In this document: piece by piece, positions 25,451-34,130 of the stretch | How positions within the stretch are numbered: the first letter of the stretch is position 1 | How the letters are laid out: the number at the start of each line of letters is the position of its first letter | Origin: Candidatus Amulumruptor caecigallinarius | GTDB taxonomy: Bacteria; Bacteroidota; Bacteroidia; Bacteroidales; Muribaculaceae | Length of the DNA stretch: 64,000 nt | Assembly: GCA_944321825.1 (NCBI GenBank) | Contig: CALUMU010000004.1 | Location: forward strand, 148,233-212,232 | Reading direction: 5' to 3' | The notes under the pieces: model-generated | The model's input: the letters and a program-made list of their open reading frames with translations, nothing else | Told to the model about the DNA's origin: nothing | The model's database searches: none | Program-made: the position numbers and the translations under genes

Positions 25451-28210
25451 ATGAATTTTTTTAAACCGTTAGTTGCAATTTCCGCTTTGTGGCTGTCGTC
25501 ACAAGCCATGGTTTTCGGCGAACCGTATAGAGGCGGAGAAATTGTAGGTCACGTAGTAGATGAATTAAAAAACTCACTTCCCGGAGCAGAGGTGTCGATC
25601 GACGACCGCCAGTGGAGCATAACCACCGATCTGGACGGGAAATACCGCATCCAGGGAATAGACCCGGGATCGCATACATTGGTCGTTTCGTACCTCGGCT
25701 TTTCGCCAGTCACACGCGACATCTTAGTGAAAGACGGGGAAGCTTTAACGTGTGAAATAGTCCTGAAAGAAAATACACAGATGTTAGACGAGGTCGTTGT
25801 AAAAGGTGTGTTTTCCGAACAGCGTCAATCCATCAACCGCCAGCGGGCCAACATGAATGTCACCAATGTGGTCTCATCCGAGCAGTCAGGCAAATTTCCA
25901 GACTCGAACATCGGCGACGCACTCAAGCGCATATCCGGCATCAACGTCCAATATGACCAGGGCGAAGCTCGTTTCGGCCAGATCAGAGGTACGGCGGCCG
26001 ACTTGACATCGGTGACGGTCAACGGTAGCCGTCTCCCGTCGGCCGAAGGCGAAACCCGCTGTGTGCAGCTCGACCTGATTCCCACCGATATGATACAGAC
26101 CATCGAAGTCAACAAGGTGGCTATGCCCGATCAGGACGGCGACGCAATCGGAGGGTCAATCAACTTGGTGACCAAGTCCGCTCCCAACCGCTTTTTCGCC
26201 AAAGCATTTGCCGGCACCGGCTATAACTGGATCAGGCGCAAACCGTCGCTCAACTTCGGCCTCACCGTAGGCAACCGTTTCTTTGACGGGAAGTTAGGCG
26301 TTACCGTCGCCGCTTCTTATCAAAACGCCCCTAACGGCTCGTATGACACGGAGTTTGTCTGGGAAAAGGATGACAACGGCAACGCATATGTCAACGAATA
26401 CCAAATCCGCAAATATTATGTAACACGCGAACGCCAGAGCTACTCCCTCTCTTTGGACTACAACATCAATCCTAATCACAGCCTGTATTTCAAAGGCCTG
26501 TTCAACAACCGCAATGACTGGGAAAACCGGTACCGCACCACCATAAAAGACTTGACACCCGAAGGGGACGGAACTGTCAGGGTGCAGACCAAAGGAGGAA
26601 CACCAGACAACCGCGATGCGCGACTGGAACGCCAGCAGACCATGGACTTCTCTCTCGGAGGTAACCACAAAGTGGGAATATTTGAAATAGACTGGAATGG
26701 CGGATATGCCAGAGCTTCGGAAGAACGTCCTAATGAACGCTACATAGACTATCAGCTGAAAAATCAGCAGTTCGTGCTTGATATTTCCAATCCAAGAGAG
26801 CCGTTTGCCACTCCTGTCGAGGGCAGCACCATGACTCTTAACGACAATTTCTCACTGAAAGAACTCACCCAGCAGCAAGAAGATATAAAGGAGGAGGATC
26901 TGAAATTCAGCGTAGACCTTGAAACCAATCTCGGAAGCAACTCCAAACTGAAATTCGGCGCGAAAATCGTCAACAAGACCAAACGCAAGGAAATCGATTT
27001 CTACGAATATACTCCGCTTGACGAGGACGGCTTCAACGCCAACGCCTTTGGAAACCTCACCGACGAATACGACCCCCACTTCATGCCTACCGACCGCTAC
27101 AATCCCGGCATATTTGTCGACAAATCGTATCTCGGTTCGTTGCAGCTTGACGATGCAAGCCAATTCGAGAAGCAGCAGGTGGCTGAAGAGCTTGCCGCAA
27201 ATTACAAGGCGAGGGAGACAGTGTCATCGGGTTTTGTACGCTTCGATACCCGTCTCGCCGACAATGTAGAACTTATGGCAGGTCTCAGAGCTGAAAACAC
27301 GGCGCTGAAATATACCGGCCGAATCTACGATGACGAGACGGACATGGTTAGCACGACTGACCCCGAAACATCCAATTACATCAATTTCCTACCCTCGCTG
27401 CTGCTCAAATGGGAGGCCTGCAAAGACTATGTCATCCGCGCCTCTTACACCCAGACCCTTTCGCGCCCCAAATACTCGGCACTTGTTCCCGGCATGACCA
27501 TAAGCCGTGGCGACAACGAGATAAAACTTGGCAACCCTAACCTTAAGGCCACCACGTCGCACAATTTCGACATCCACAACGAATACTACTTCAAGTCGAT
27601 AGGACTCGTGGGCATGGGGCTGTTCTACAAGAAAATCGAAAATTTCATCATTGACGAAACGCGGTTCAATGCAGAGTATCTTGGTCAGACATGGGACAAA
27701 ATCACACAGCCCAAAAACGCCGGCAACGCCAACCTGTTCGGCATCGAAATGTCGTTGCAGCGTGACTTCGGTTTCATAACCCCGGCTCTGAAATGTATCG
27801 GTTTCTACGGCACATATACCTATACCCACTCCCGCGTATCCGACTTCAACTTCGAAGGTCGCGAAAACGAGACCGGCCTCCGGCTGCCAGGCTCTCCGAA
27901 GCATACGGCCAACGCCTCGCTCTATTTTGAAAAAGCCGGTGTCAACCTCCGTCTCAGCTACAACTACGCCTCAGCATTTATCGATGAAATGGGTACCTCA
28001 GCCTTCTATGACAGATACTACGACAGCGTAAACTATCTCGATCTCAATCTTTCGTACACCTTTGGCAAGAAACTGAAATGGACCGTCTATGCCGAAGCAA
28101 ACAATCTGCTCAACCAGCCGCTGAGATACTACCAAGGCTCAAAAGATTACACCATGCAGGCCGAATATTACGGTGTCAAGGTCAACGGAGGCATAAAACT
28201 GAGCTTCTAA
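25451..28210 (+). CDS. TonB-dependent receptor with carboxypeptidase-like N-terminal domain
   Basis: The 919-aa protein has a signal peptide, then a CarboxypepD_reg-like domain (GGEIVGHVVDELKNSLPGAE to about residue 100) and the linker MLDEVVVKGVFSEQR. The plug (PDSNIGDALKRISGINVQYD, RGTAADLTSVTVNGSRLPSA, DQDGDAIGGSINLVTKSAP) is of the Caulobacter/Xanthomonas receptor subtype rather than SusC. A 22-strand barrel ends in VNGGIKLSF. A TRAP-like phosphatase follows after 43 bp, so the receptor may import a phosphorylated compound or its product. It is divergent from the small peptide at 25166. Confidence 0.9.
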   Translation: MNFFKPLVAISALWLSSQAMVFGEPYRGGEIVGHVVDELKNSLPGAEVSIDDRQWSITTDLDGKYRIQGIDPGSHTLVVSYLGFSPVTRDILVKDGEALTCEIVLKENTQMLDEVVVKGVFSEQRQSINRQRANMNVTNVVSSEQSGKFPDSNIGDALKRISGINVQYDQGEARFGQIRGTAADLTSVTVNGSRLPSAEGETRCVQLDLIPTDMIQTIEVNKVAMPDQDGDAIGGSINLVTKSAPNRFFAKAFAGTGYNWIRRKPSLNFGLTVGNRFFDGKLGVTVAASYQNAPNGSYDTEFVWEKDDNGNAYVNEYQIRKYYVTRERQSYSLSLDYNINPNHSLYFKGLFNNRNDWENRYRTTIKDLTPEGDGTVRVQTKGGTPDNRDARLERQQTMDFSLGGNHKVGIFEIDWNGGYARASEERPNERYIDYQLKNQQFVLDISNPREPFATPVEGSTMTLNDNFSLKELTQQQEDIKEEDLKFSVDLETNLGSNSKLKFGAKIVNKTKRKEIDFYEYTPLDEDGFNANAFGNLTDEYDPHFMPTDRYNPGIFVDKSYLGSLQLDDASQFEKQQVAEELAANYKARETVSSGFVRFDTRLADNVELMAGLRAENTALKYTGRIYDDETDMVSTTDPETSNYINFLPSLLLKWEACKDYVIRASYTQTLSRPKYSALVPGMTISRGDNEIKLGNPNLKATTSHNFDIHNEYYFKSIGLVGMGLFYKKIENFIIDETRFNAEYLGQTWDKITQPKNAGNANLFGIEMSLQRDFGFITPALKCIGFYGTYTYTHSRVSDFNFEGRENETGLRLPGSPKHTANASLYFEKAGVNLRLSYNYASAFIDEMGTSAFYDRYYDSVNYLDLNLSYTFGKKLKWTVYAEANNLLNQPLRYYQGSKDYTMQAEYYGVKVNGGIKLSF

Positions 28211-28253
28211 AGAAACAAACCTAACAAATTAACAACCAAATCTTATACACTCT

Positions 28254-29192
28254 ATGAACCTGAACAAAATCATTACCATCGCCGCTGCGGCACTGCTCAA
28301 CACAGTAATAGCTGGAGCACAAAGCCCCCAACTTATCGACTCCATCAAGGGCGAAATCAACCTCTTTGTAGCTAACGACACCGGCCGCAACGGCTATTAC
28401 AAACAGAAAGCGATAGCTGACAAGATGGGTGAGATGGCCGATGTCATAGGTCCTGAAGCTGTAATCGCTATCGGCGACATACACCATTATCTTGGCATCG
28501 AATCAGTCGACGACCCCCTATGGATGACAAACTACGAGCTGATTTATACACATCCAGAGCTGATGATTCCTTGGCATCCAGTATTAGGCAACCACGAGTA
28601 TGAGGGAAACACCCAGGCAGTCATCGACTACTCCAGTAAAAGCCGCCGCTGGCAGATGCCTGCGAGATATTATACCAAAAGCTGGGAGAATGACGGTACC
28701 ACCATCCGCTTGGTGATGGTCGACACCGCCCCCCTGATCGACAAATACCGCAACAGCGACGAGCATCCTGATGCACGCAAGCAGGACATGAACCGTCAGC
28801 TACAGTGGGTCGACAGTGTGCTCAACACTGCCAACGAAGACTGGGTGATTGTAGCCGGACACCATCCGATATATGCCCAGACCTCAAAGACCGAATCAGA
28901 GAGAACCGACCTGCAAAAGCGTCTCAAGCCTATCCTGCTCAAACACAAAGTGGCAGCATATATCAACGGACACATCCACAACTTCCAGGATATAACAATG
29001 CCTGACAGCCCCATACATTACGTCACCAACTCTGCCGGGGCACTGTCACGTAAGGTGAAACCGACAGAAGGCACGCAGTATTGCAGTCCGTCAGAGGGCT
29101 TCTCCATAATAACAGCCGACAAGGACCGCTTGTCCATACACTTCATAGATGCAGACGGCAACAGGCTGCACGTCATCGAATTGGACAAATAA
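28254..29192 (+). CDS. Purple acid phosphatase-like (TRAP type) metallophosphoesterase, secreted
   Basis: The 312-aa protein has a signal peptide ending near GAQS and aligns end to end with mammalian tartrate-resistant acid phosphatase. Metal-site blocks are ANDTG (Asp42), GDIHHY (Asp75), GNHE (Asn113, His114), GHHP (202-205) and GHIHN (239-243). In classical purple acid phosphatases the second block is GDxxY, whose Tyr gives the purple colour. Here His78 is in that place and Tyr is one position later. It hydrolyses phosphomonoesters in the periplasm or at the surface, presumably to feed the receptor encoded 43 bp upstream. Confidence 0.85.
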   Translation: MNLNKIITIAAAALLNTVIAGAQSPQLIDSIKGEINLFVANDTGRNGYYKQKAIADKMGEMADVIGPEAVIAIGDIHHYLGIESVDDPLWMTNYELIYTHPELMIPWHPVLGNHEYEGNTQAVIDYSSKSRRWQMPARYYTKSWENDGTTIRLVMVDTAPLIDKYRNSDEHPDARKQDMNRQLQWVDSVLNTANEDWVIVAGHHPIYAQTSKTESERTDLQKRLKPILLKHKVAAYINGHIHNFQDITMPDSPIHYVTNSAGALSRKVKPTEGTQYCSPSEGFSIITADKDRLSIHFIDADGNRLHVIELDK

Positions 29193-29221
29193 AAGTAATC
29201 CCTACCATATATACATCTATG

Positions 29222-29257
29222 GCAGCGGCAGTCACATTGATACTGCCGCTGCTTTTT
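29222..29257 (+). terminator. Intrinsic terminator of the receptor-phosphatase operon
   Basis: GCAGCGGCAGT (29222-29232) pairs perfectly with ACTGCCGCTGC (29242-29252), followed by five T. It lies between convergent genes. Confidence 0.88.
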
Positions 29258-29262
29258 ATGCA

Positions 29263-29847
29263 TCAACGGAGCAAACGTTTGACGAGCTTTCGGAGTGTGC
29301 GGATGTCATGGCTGTTGAGACCCGGATGCCTGTGGGTGTTGCCCTTTTGCAGAGACCCGACTATGCGGATGCCGCTGTATCGGAATATTTCTTTAACGGC
29401 ACCGACCGCTCCCGATGTCTGGCGAAACAGTCTGTTCCATGGCCATGGTGTAGTAGATGTAGCTATCACAGCAGCTTTCTTCCCCCGCATCAGCGGTTGC
29501 GGCCATGCCGACCTGTTGTCATCCATCATGGCATATACCACGCGGTCAAACAGCCCCTTCAGCAATCCAGGGATATTGCCCCAGTAACACGGTGTCCCTA
29601 CAATTATACGGTCATGCTCGCGTAGCAGTGCTGCCAACCGCTGTCCGTCATCGGCTGGCAGCACACAGTCGCCCTTGCTTCGGCATACCATACATCCCGT
29701 ACAATGGCGGTAACCGGCACCGGCTACCGCAAACACTGTCACTTTGCATCCCTCTGCCACAAGAGCTTCTCTGGCCATGGCGAGCAGCTGGCTGATATGG
29801 CCGTTGGCACGCGGAGACGCATTGATTATCAAAACACTCTTGCTCAT
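29263..29847 (-). CDS. NADPH-dependent FMN reductase / iron-sulfur flavoprotein-like
   Basis: The 194-aa protein has a flavodoxin fold: INASPRANGHISQLL for FMN phosphate binding, VGTPCYWGNIPGLLKGLFDR for the isoalloxazine loop. Four cysteines form C-x2-C-x2-C-x5-C (Cys49, 52, 55, 61), the compact cluster motif seen in archaeal iron-sulfur flavoproteins, so a 4Fe-4S centre is plausible. It would be a cytoplasmic electron-transfer or quinone/nitro-reductase enzyme. The start at MSKSVLII is preferred over an ATG five codons earlier because family members begin there. It is transcribed alone. Confidence 0.85.
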   Translation of the reverse strand: MSKSVLIINASPRANGHISQLLAMAREALVAEGCKVTVFAVAGAGYRHCTGCMVCRSKGDCVLPADDGQRLAALLREHDRIIVGTPCYWGNIPGLLKGLFDRVVYAMMDDNRSAWPQPLMRGKKAAVIATSTTPWPWNRLFRQTSGAVGAVKEIFRYSGIRIVGSLQKGNTHRHPGLNSHDIRTLRKLVKRLLR

Positions 29848-30019
29848 ATGTATTTCATACACAATTATTTTGTATCCTACTGCGAATTAGTATGGTGGGG
29901 CCGACCTGAGTCAGTCCACGTTTCACACTGTAAACTACTATTGTTCTGATTACGTGCATTTTCATTGCAAATTTCGTGAGAATCCTTGGGATATGCAAAG
30001 ATTCGCAGGAGAGGTGAAT

Positions 30020-30245
30020 GGATATGGGAATGTGGTTTTATATTTGCAAAAAGGCAGCAATCCGTCCGTGTGCATGAATCTGAACGGCAAGCTGTACATT
30101 GACAGTATAGAGGTCGCGACTGATGGGGCCGCATCACGGTCCGACACGGAAGCTGACCGGGTCGGCGGTGGCACGGCCACGTATCTTGACCTGTAGGGCA
30201 GGCTGGTGCGGAACCACTCCGGAGGCACATTCATTGGGCGGAATT
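30020..30245 (+). pseudogene. Decayed 3' remnant of a paralogue of the gene at 37968
   Basis: The translation reads KGSNPSVCMNLNGKLYID, SIEVATDGAASRSDTEA, ATYLDL, stop, GRLVRNHSGGTFIG. This is the C-terminal half of the secreted protein at 37968-38621 (SNPSVFMDLGGKLYIDKIEV, ATYLDLQGRPVQNPSGGTF) with a CAG-to-TAG stop in the LQG motif and no intact 5' part. The remaining 30246-30517 holds no gene. Confidence 0.75.
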
Positions 30246-30517
30246 GTACTTTCGGTGTTGCTGTAAGTCCCTATCCGTATTGAATTTAACGCATCAAATA
30301 AGGTTATGGTGTGATACGATTTTGCCTTTATGTTCAGGCATAAAGAAATGCGTGTATTAAGAATGTCTACAGTATTCATCATTGCATGACGCGATGCTGT
30401 GCGGTTTGAAACAAATTTAGGTCGGTGCAGGGTGCAACAGCAAATGCAAAGTTAATACACATTGTTGGAAATTACGGGGGCTGGCTCAATTTTAATTTGC
30501 TTTGGGGACGGTGTCTT

Positions 30518-33073
30518 TCAGAAGCGGTATTGGATGGCGGCAAGGATGTTGCGGTGGCGGATCTGGAAGGAATGTTCGGTGCGGGAGAGGATGCCGTATG
30601 TCACATATTGGTATTGCCGCTTGTCAAGCAAATTGTTGGCAGTCAGCGATAGGCGGACCTTGCTGCTGATGTGCCAGGTCGCTGATGCGTCAAGCAAGAT
30701 TAGGTTGTCGGTCCGACCCTCAGAGAATCGGGTCAAAAAGTGCTCTGCTCCTACGGTGAATTGCCAACGGTCGTTCGGGATGATAGAGGCGTAGAGTTGC
30801 TGGTTGAACGAATGGTTGTTATTGGTGGTTTCTCCGATTTTTAACCGCGAGAATCCGTAGGTTGTTTCATAGTCCACGGACAGCCAGCGGAGGATGCTTC
30901 CTTTGAAATATGGTTTGATTGAGACTGTCTGCTGACTGTAGTCTTGCACGATGTTGTCACGCATCGAGGCGGCTGAACTTGTCGATGCGTTTACGTCGCA
31001 CCCTGCAACCATACGGCTGTGGCCCAATCCCTTACTCACGCCTCCGTCAAGATACCATGAGTGACTGCCCGAAACTTGGTCGGCATAGGTAGATATGATG
31101 AAATCGTCAAAGAACAGTTGGTTAGACATCAATGCACTCCGGCTGTAGTTGTACACCAACGAAGCGTTAGCGAAAAATGCGGTCAACGGATTACGGTATT
31201 TGTATGATATCGAAGCGGATGCTCTCTGTGAATATCTGTCTATGCCGTTGGCGATAAAGAGATTGTGGTAATCGGAGAGAACAGGAGCGGTGATGTACAT
31301 ATATGCCTGGGGGGAGTTGAGCTGATAAGCGATTGAAGCCGAAACTTCGCTTTTTGCCGAAGATTTTTTGCGGACGGAAAATCTTGGATACAGATTTATA
31401 TAGTCGTGCTGCCGGCCAACGCTATAGTGAAGCCATTTGGCAGGTATTTTTGCCGATAGCAGCCATCCGTTTCGCTCGTAGTCGAGTTGCGGGGTGATGT
31501 AAAGATTGGATATGAACGAGTTGAAAACACTGTCGTTGTCACATGCATCCATTCCTGTCAGAGACAGGTGCAATCTGTGGTAATCCAGATCTATCCCGCC
31601 GTTGATGTAGAATTTCCAGAAACGTCCCAATTTGCCGTAACGGGTTTCTGTAGTGCTTCGGAAGTCGGTTGTGCCGACGCTTTGGGTTGCATTTTCCTCG
31701 AGGGCGACGAATAGCCTGTCAGGCCGATTGGCGAACGAATTGCGCGAGGTCAGCTCAAATAGTTTCTCGTCGTTGCGCTTTATCAGCTTGAGGTCGTTTG
31801 TGGCAGAGAACGTGCGCCGTCTGATTGTTTGGTCAAGATTAAATGACCCGGTGACAGTCGAGCGGGTCTTTTCCCAAACACCTTCCACTGTCAGTTTGTC
31901 CTTCAAAAAATAACCTCGCTTGTTGACCTGCGCGTTGAATTGTGCCGACAGCTCGTGGTTTTGTGTACGCAGGTCGTTGCTTTGCAGGAAATCCGGAATC
32001 GACGGGCTGAAATAGTCGGTCCGTAGCCCTGAATTATAGTCGAGTCTGTCACCGGCATAATTAAGTTTGACGCGCATGGATGTGTCTCCGCGCCGCCATG
32101 CCGTTATAGTGTTTGCAATCCACGAAAGATTGTCGCGTGTACGCTTCTCGTTGAGCGGAGCGTTCACAATGTCGGCGGCTATGTACTCCGGCCACAGACT
32201 CTCCGAGTAATCCGCTGAGAACATATCGTTGAAGTCGTGCTCCGTTATCTGTCCGTCGGGATTCCAGCCGGTATTACCTCCTCTCAACGTGAGTGCATTC
32301 TGCACTTTGGGGGCTATGCGCATAGCGTATAGAGAGCAGTCATACAGCCACGGCTGTGCGCCAGTCCCCGCCTTGGCGACACCTACCCACTTGCCCTTGG
32401 CTTCTTCGCTCAGCTTGATATTTATGCCTGCCTCCTCCGGGAAATCAATCCCTTCGAGAGCCTTGACTGGTTGGTGGTTTTCCATTACTTCTACCGACTT
32501 GACATCCTTGTGGGATATGTTGTTTGTGGCAAGACCATACTGACCGCCGAGGAAGTCGTCGCCGTCGATATAGAATTTGTTGATGGGCTTCCCCTGATAT
32601 TTTATTGTGCCGTCATCCTCGACCTTGATGCCGGGCAGGCGCTTTATGACATCGATAATGGCATTGTCGGTAGCGTTTGCGTAACGTGCCACATTGAATA
32701 CGAGCGTGTCGCCCTTTGCATAAATGTCAGGAGCCTGCACTATCACGTCTTTGAGCCTGGTGGTCTTGGGCAACATCTCCACGCCTTTTGTAAAATCATA
32801 GTCTCTGGGAACTTTCAGAGATTCATACCCCATACAGCGGAATGAAATGGAATCGGTTGTTTCCGAAACCTTGACTTTGAACGCCCCGTCGGTATTAGAG
32901 GATGCAAATGAAGTCGCTTTCCCTGTTTTGCTCAATGCCTGGACTACCGCCCCTACAATGGGCTGGTGGTTTTCGCTGTCGATTATGATGCCGTGCACCG
33001 TTTCCTGGGCTGCCGCCACTAAAGGCAGCAGCCACAAGAAAAGGCTAAGTATGAAAAAGCTATGTCTTTTCAT
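30518..33073 (-). CDS. Outer-membrane beta-barrel protein, TonB-receptor-like (GLPGLI-associated)
   Basis: The 851-aa protein has a signal peptide, a carboxypeptidase-like domain (VHGIIIDSENHQPIVGAVVQ), a plug-like region (AIIDVIKRLPGIKVEDDGTI, INKFYIDGDDFLGGQYGLAT) and a long beta-barrel of the OMP_b-brl_3 type ending in AAIQYRF. It overlaps the GLPGLI gene by 4 nt (ATGA), a pairing typical of Bacteroidetes. Transport or peptide-related functions have been proposed for such pairs. The divergent two-component system at 34131 is the likely regulator. Confidence 0.87.
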   Translation of the reverse strand: MKRHSFFILSLFLWLLPLVAAAQETVHGIIIDSENHQPIVGAVVQALSKTGKATSFASSNTDGAFKVKVSETTDSISFRCMGYESLKVPRDYDFTKGVEMLPKTTRLKDVIVQAPDIYAKGDTLVFNVARYANATDNAIIDVIKRLPGIKVEDDGTIKYQGKPINKFYIDGDDFLGGQYGLATNNISHKDVKSVEVMENHQPVKALEGIDFPEEAGINIKLSEEAKGKWVGVAKAGTGAQPWLYDCSLYAMRIAPKVQNALTLRGGNTGWNPDGQITEHDFNDMFSADYSESLWPEYIAADIVNAPLNEKRTRDNLSWIANTITAWRRGDTSMRVKLNYAGDRLDYNSGLRTDYFSPSIPDFLQSNDLRTQNHELSAQFNAQVNKRGYFLKDKLTVEGVWEKTRSTVTGSFNLDQTIRRRTFSATNDLKLIKRNDEKLFELTSRNSFANRPDRLFVALEENATQSVGTTDFRSTTETRYGKLGRFWKFYINGGIDLDYHRLHLSLTGMDACDNDSVFNSFISNLYITPQLDYERNGWLLSAKIPAKWLHYSVGRQHDYINLYPRFSVRKKSSAKSEVSASIAYQLNSPQAYMYITAPVLSDYHNLFIANGIDRYSQRASASISYKYRNPLTAFFANASLVYNYSRSALMSNQLFFDDFIISTYADQVSGSHSWYLDGGVSKGLGHSRMVAGCDVNASTSSAASMRDNIVQDYSQQTVSIKPYFKGSILRWLSVDYETTYGFSRLKIGETTNNNHSFNQQLYASIIPNDRWQFTVGAEHFLTRFSEGRTDNLILLDASATWHISSKVRLSLTANNLLDKRQYQYVTYGILSRTEHSFQIRHRNILAAIQYRF

Positions 33074-33951
33074 TTCCGCCAGTCACGTTCGATGTAGTCA
33101 AATGCCAATTCTATCGGGTCGTAGGCATCAAGCACTGGATTTCCGGCTTCGTCCGACACGGTTATATGCCCGTGTCCGCCAGCCTCAAAATAAGCGTAAG
33201 GATTTATGTCGTAGCGGTTTTTTGTGTCATAATACTTTTGACGGGATGTAGAGATGTACGGTACCTTATACATGGTTATCGGACGTGACGCATTGGACTT
33301 GATGCCGATGCATTCGAACCTGTAATGGCCGTCCTTGTCGGAGGCTTTCATGATGAGTCCGGGAAGCCCCTGGAGTTTCCAAGGTCCGTCCATGATGGGG
33401 ATTTCCTCGGTGTAGTACGCAGTCCATTCACGTCCCCTGAAGCTGCATTTGGCTTGGTGACATTCATAACCGAGTACGGTGCCCGTGCTGTCGGTAAGTT
33501 CCCATTCGAGCATCGGCATATCCTCTTCGTAGCGGAACCAGTCGAGACATATCTTTTCAGTGTGCGTGATACGTCCGGCCGGATAATTCTTGAAGATAGT
33601 CATAAACTCGCCATTTGACAGCTTATTATCCATCAATGCCTCTGTCAACTGCTCCTTTGATAAGTTCATCAATAGGGAATCCACTGTCAGGTTTTTGTAA
33701 CTTGAAAATTTAGACAGGCCTTTCGGTCCTATCTGCAAGAGCATCCTGTCGGAGGTAAAGTTGTCTTCAAGCATTCCTGTAGTGTCGTTACACCACGAGT
33801 AGTCATAGACAAACTCCATGGTCTCGGGGGCGATTGTTTCGGTCTCCGGCACATTGGGTTGAAAGATACTGAGTGCACGTCGGGCTACTTTACCTGTTGC
33901 TGTAACAGCCGCTATTGCAGCCGCAATGATGATAAGAGCAATCTTCTTCAT
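33070..33951 (-). CDS. GLPGLI family protein
   Basis: The 293-aa secreted protein contains the defining sequence DGPWKLQGLPGLIMKASD (about residues 190-207). Its N-terminal hydrophobic segment (IALIIIAAAIAAVTATG) serves as a signal or anchor. GLPGLI proteins are encoded beside large beta-barrel proteins and their biochemical role is unknown. It is the first gene of the operon, with a 4-nt overlap to the barrel gene. A near-consensus -7 element lies at 33991-33998. Confidence 0.9.
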   Translation of the reverse strand: MKKIALIIIAAAIAAVTATGKVARRALSIFQPNVPETETIAPETMEFVYDYSWCNDTTGMLEDNFTSDRMLLQIGPKGLSKFSSYKNLTVDSLLMNLSKEQLTEALMDNKLSNGEFMTIFKNYPAGRITHTEKICLDWFRYEEDMPMLEWELTDSTGTVLGYECHQAKCSFRGREWTAYYTEEIPIMDGPWKLQGLPGLIMKASDKDGHYRFECIGIKSNASRPITMYKVPYISTSRQKYYDTKNRYDINPYAYFEAGGHGHITVSDEAGNPVLDAYDPIELAFDYIERDWRK

Positions 33952-33990
33952 TTCTGTTGAGGTTTAAAATGAATACTCAATTAGACGTTG

Positions 33991-33998
33991 CGAAGTTA
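33991..33998 (-). promoter_or_regulatory. Probable -7 element of the GLPGLI operon
   Basis: The minus strand reads TAACTTCG, one mismatch from TAnnTTTG, 40 nt before the ATG at 33951. Confidence 0.4.
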
Positions 33999-34030
33999 GG
34001 GCGCGATTGGCTGGTTGGCCGAAAATAATC

Positions 34031-34068
34031 ATTACTCAATTATTGGGAATTATTACTAAATTATTACT
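34031..34068. promoter_or_regulatory. Phased ATTACT repeats, probable response-regulator binding site
   Basis: ATTACT occurs at 34031, 34052 and 34063 (spacings 21 and 11 bp), with a weaker ATTGGG at 34042. Half-sites one helical turn apart are typical for OmpR/PhoB-type regulators. The site is in the 179-bp region between the GLPGLI operon and the two-component genes, whose response regulator is of that family. Confidence 0.55.
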
Positions 34069-34118
34069 CTTGACAAAATCACGGTAGCAACCAGCGGGTT
34101 AAGTAGGCGTTTTATGAT

Positions 34119-34126
34119 TAACTTTG
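34119..34126 (+). promoter_or_regulatory. -7 promoter element of the two-component operon
   Basis: TAACTTTG matches TAnnTTTG and is followed after only 4 nt (TAAT) by the ATG at 34131, implying a leaderless or nearly leaderless mRNA. Confidence 0.6.
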
Positions 34127-34130
34127 TAAT

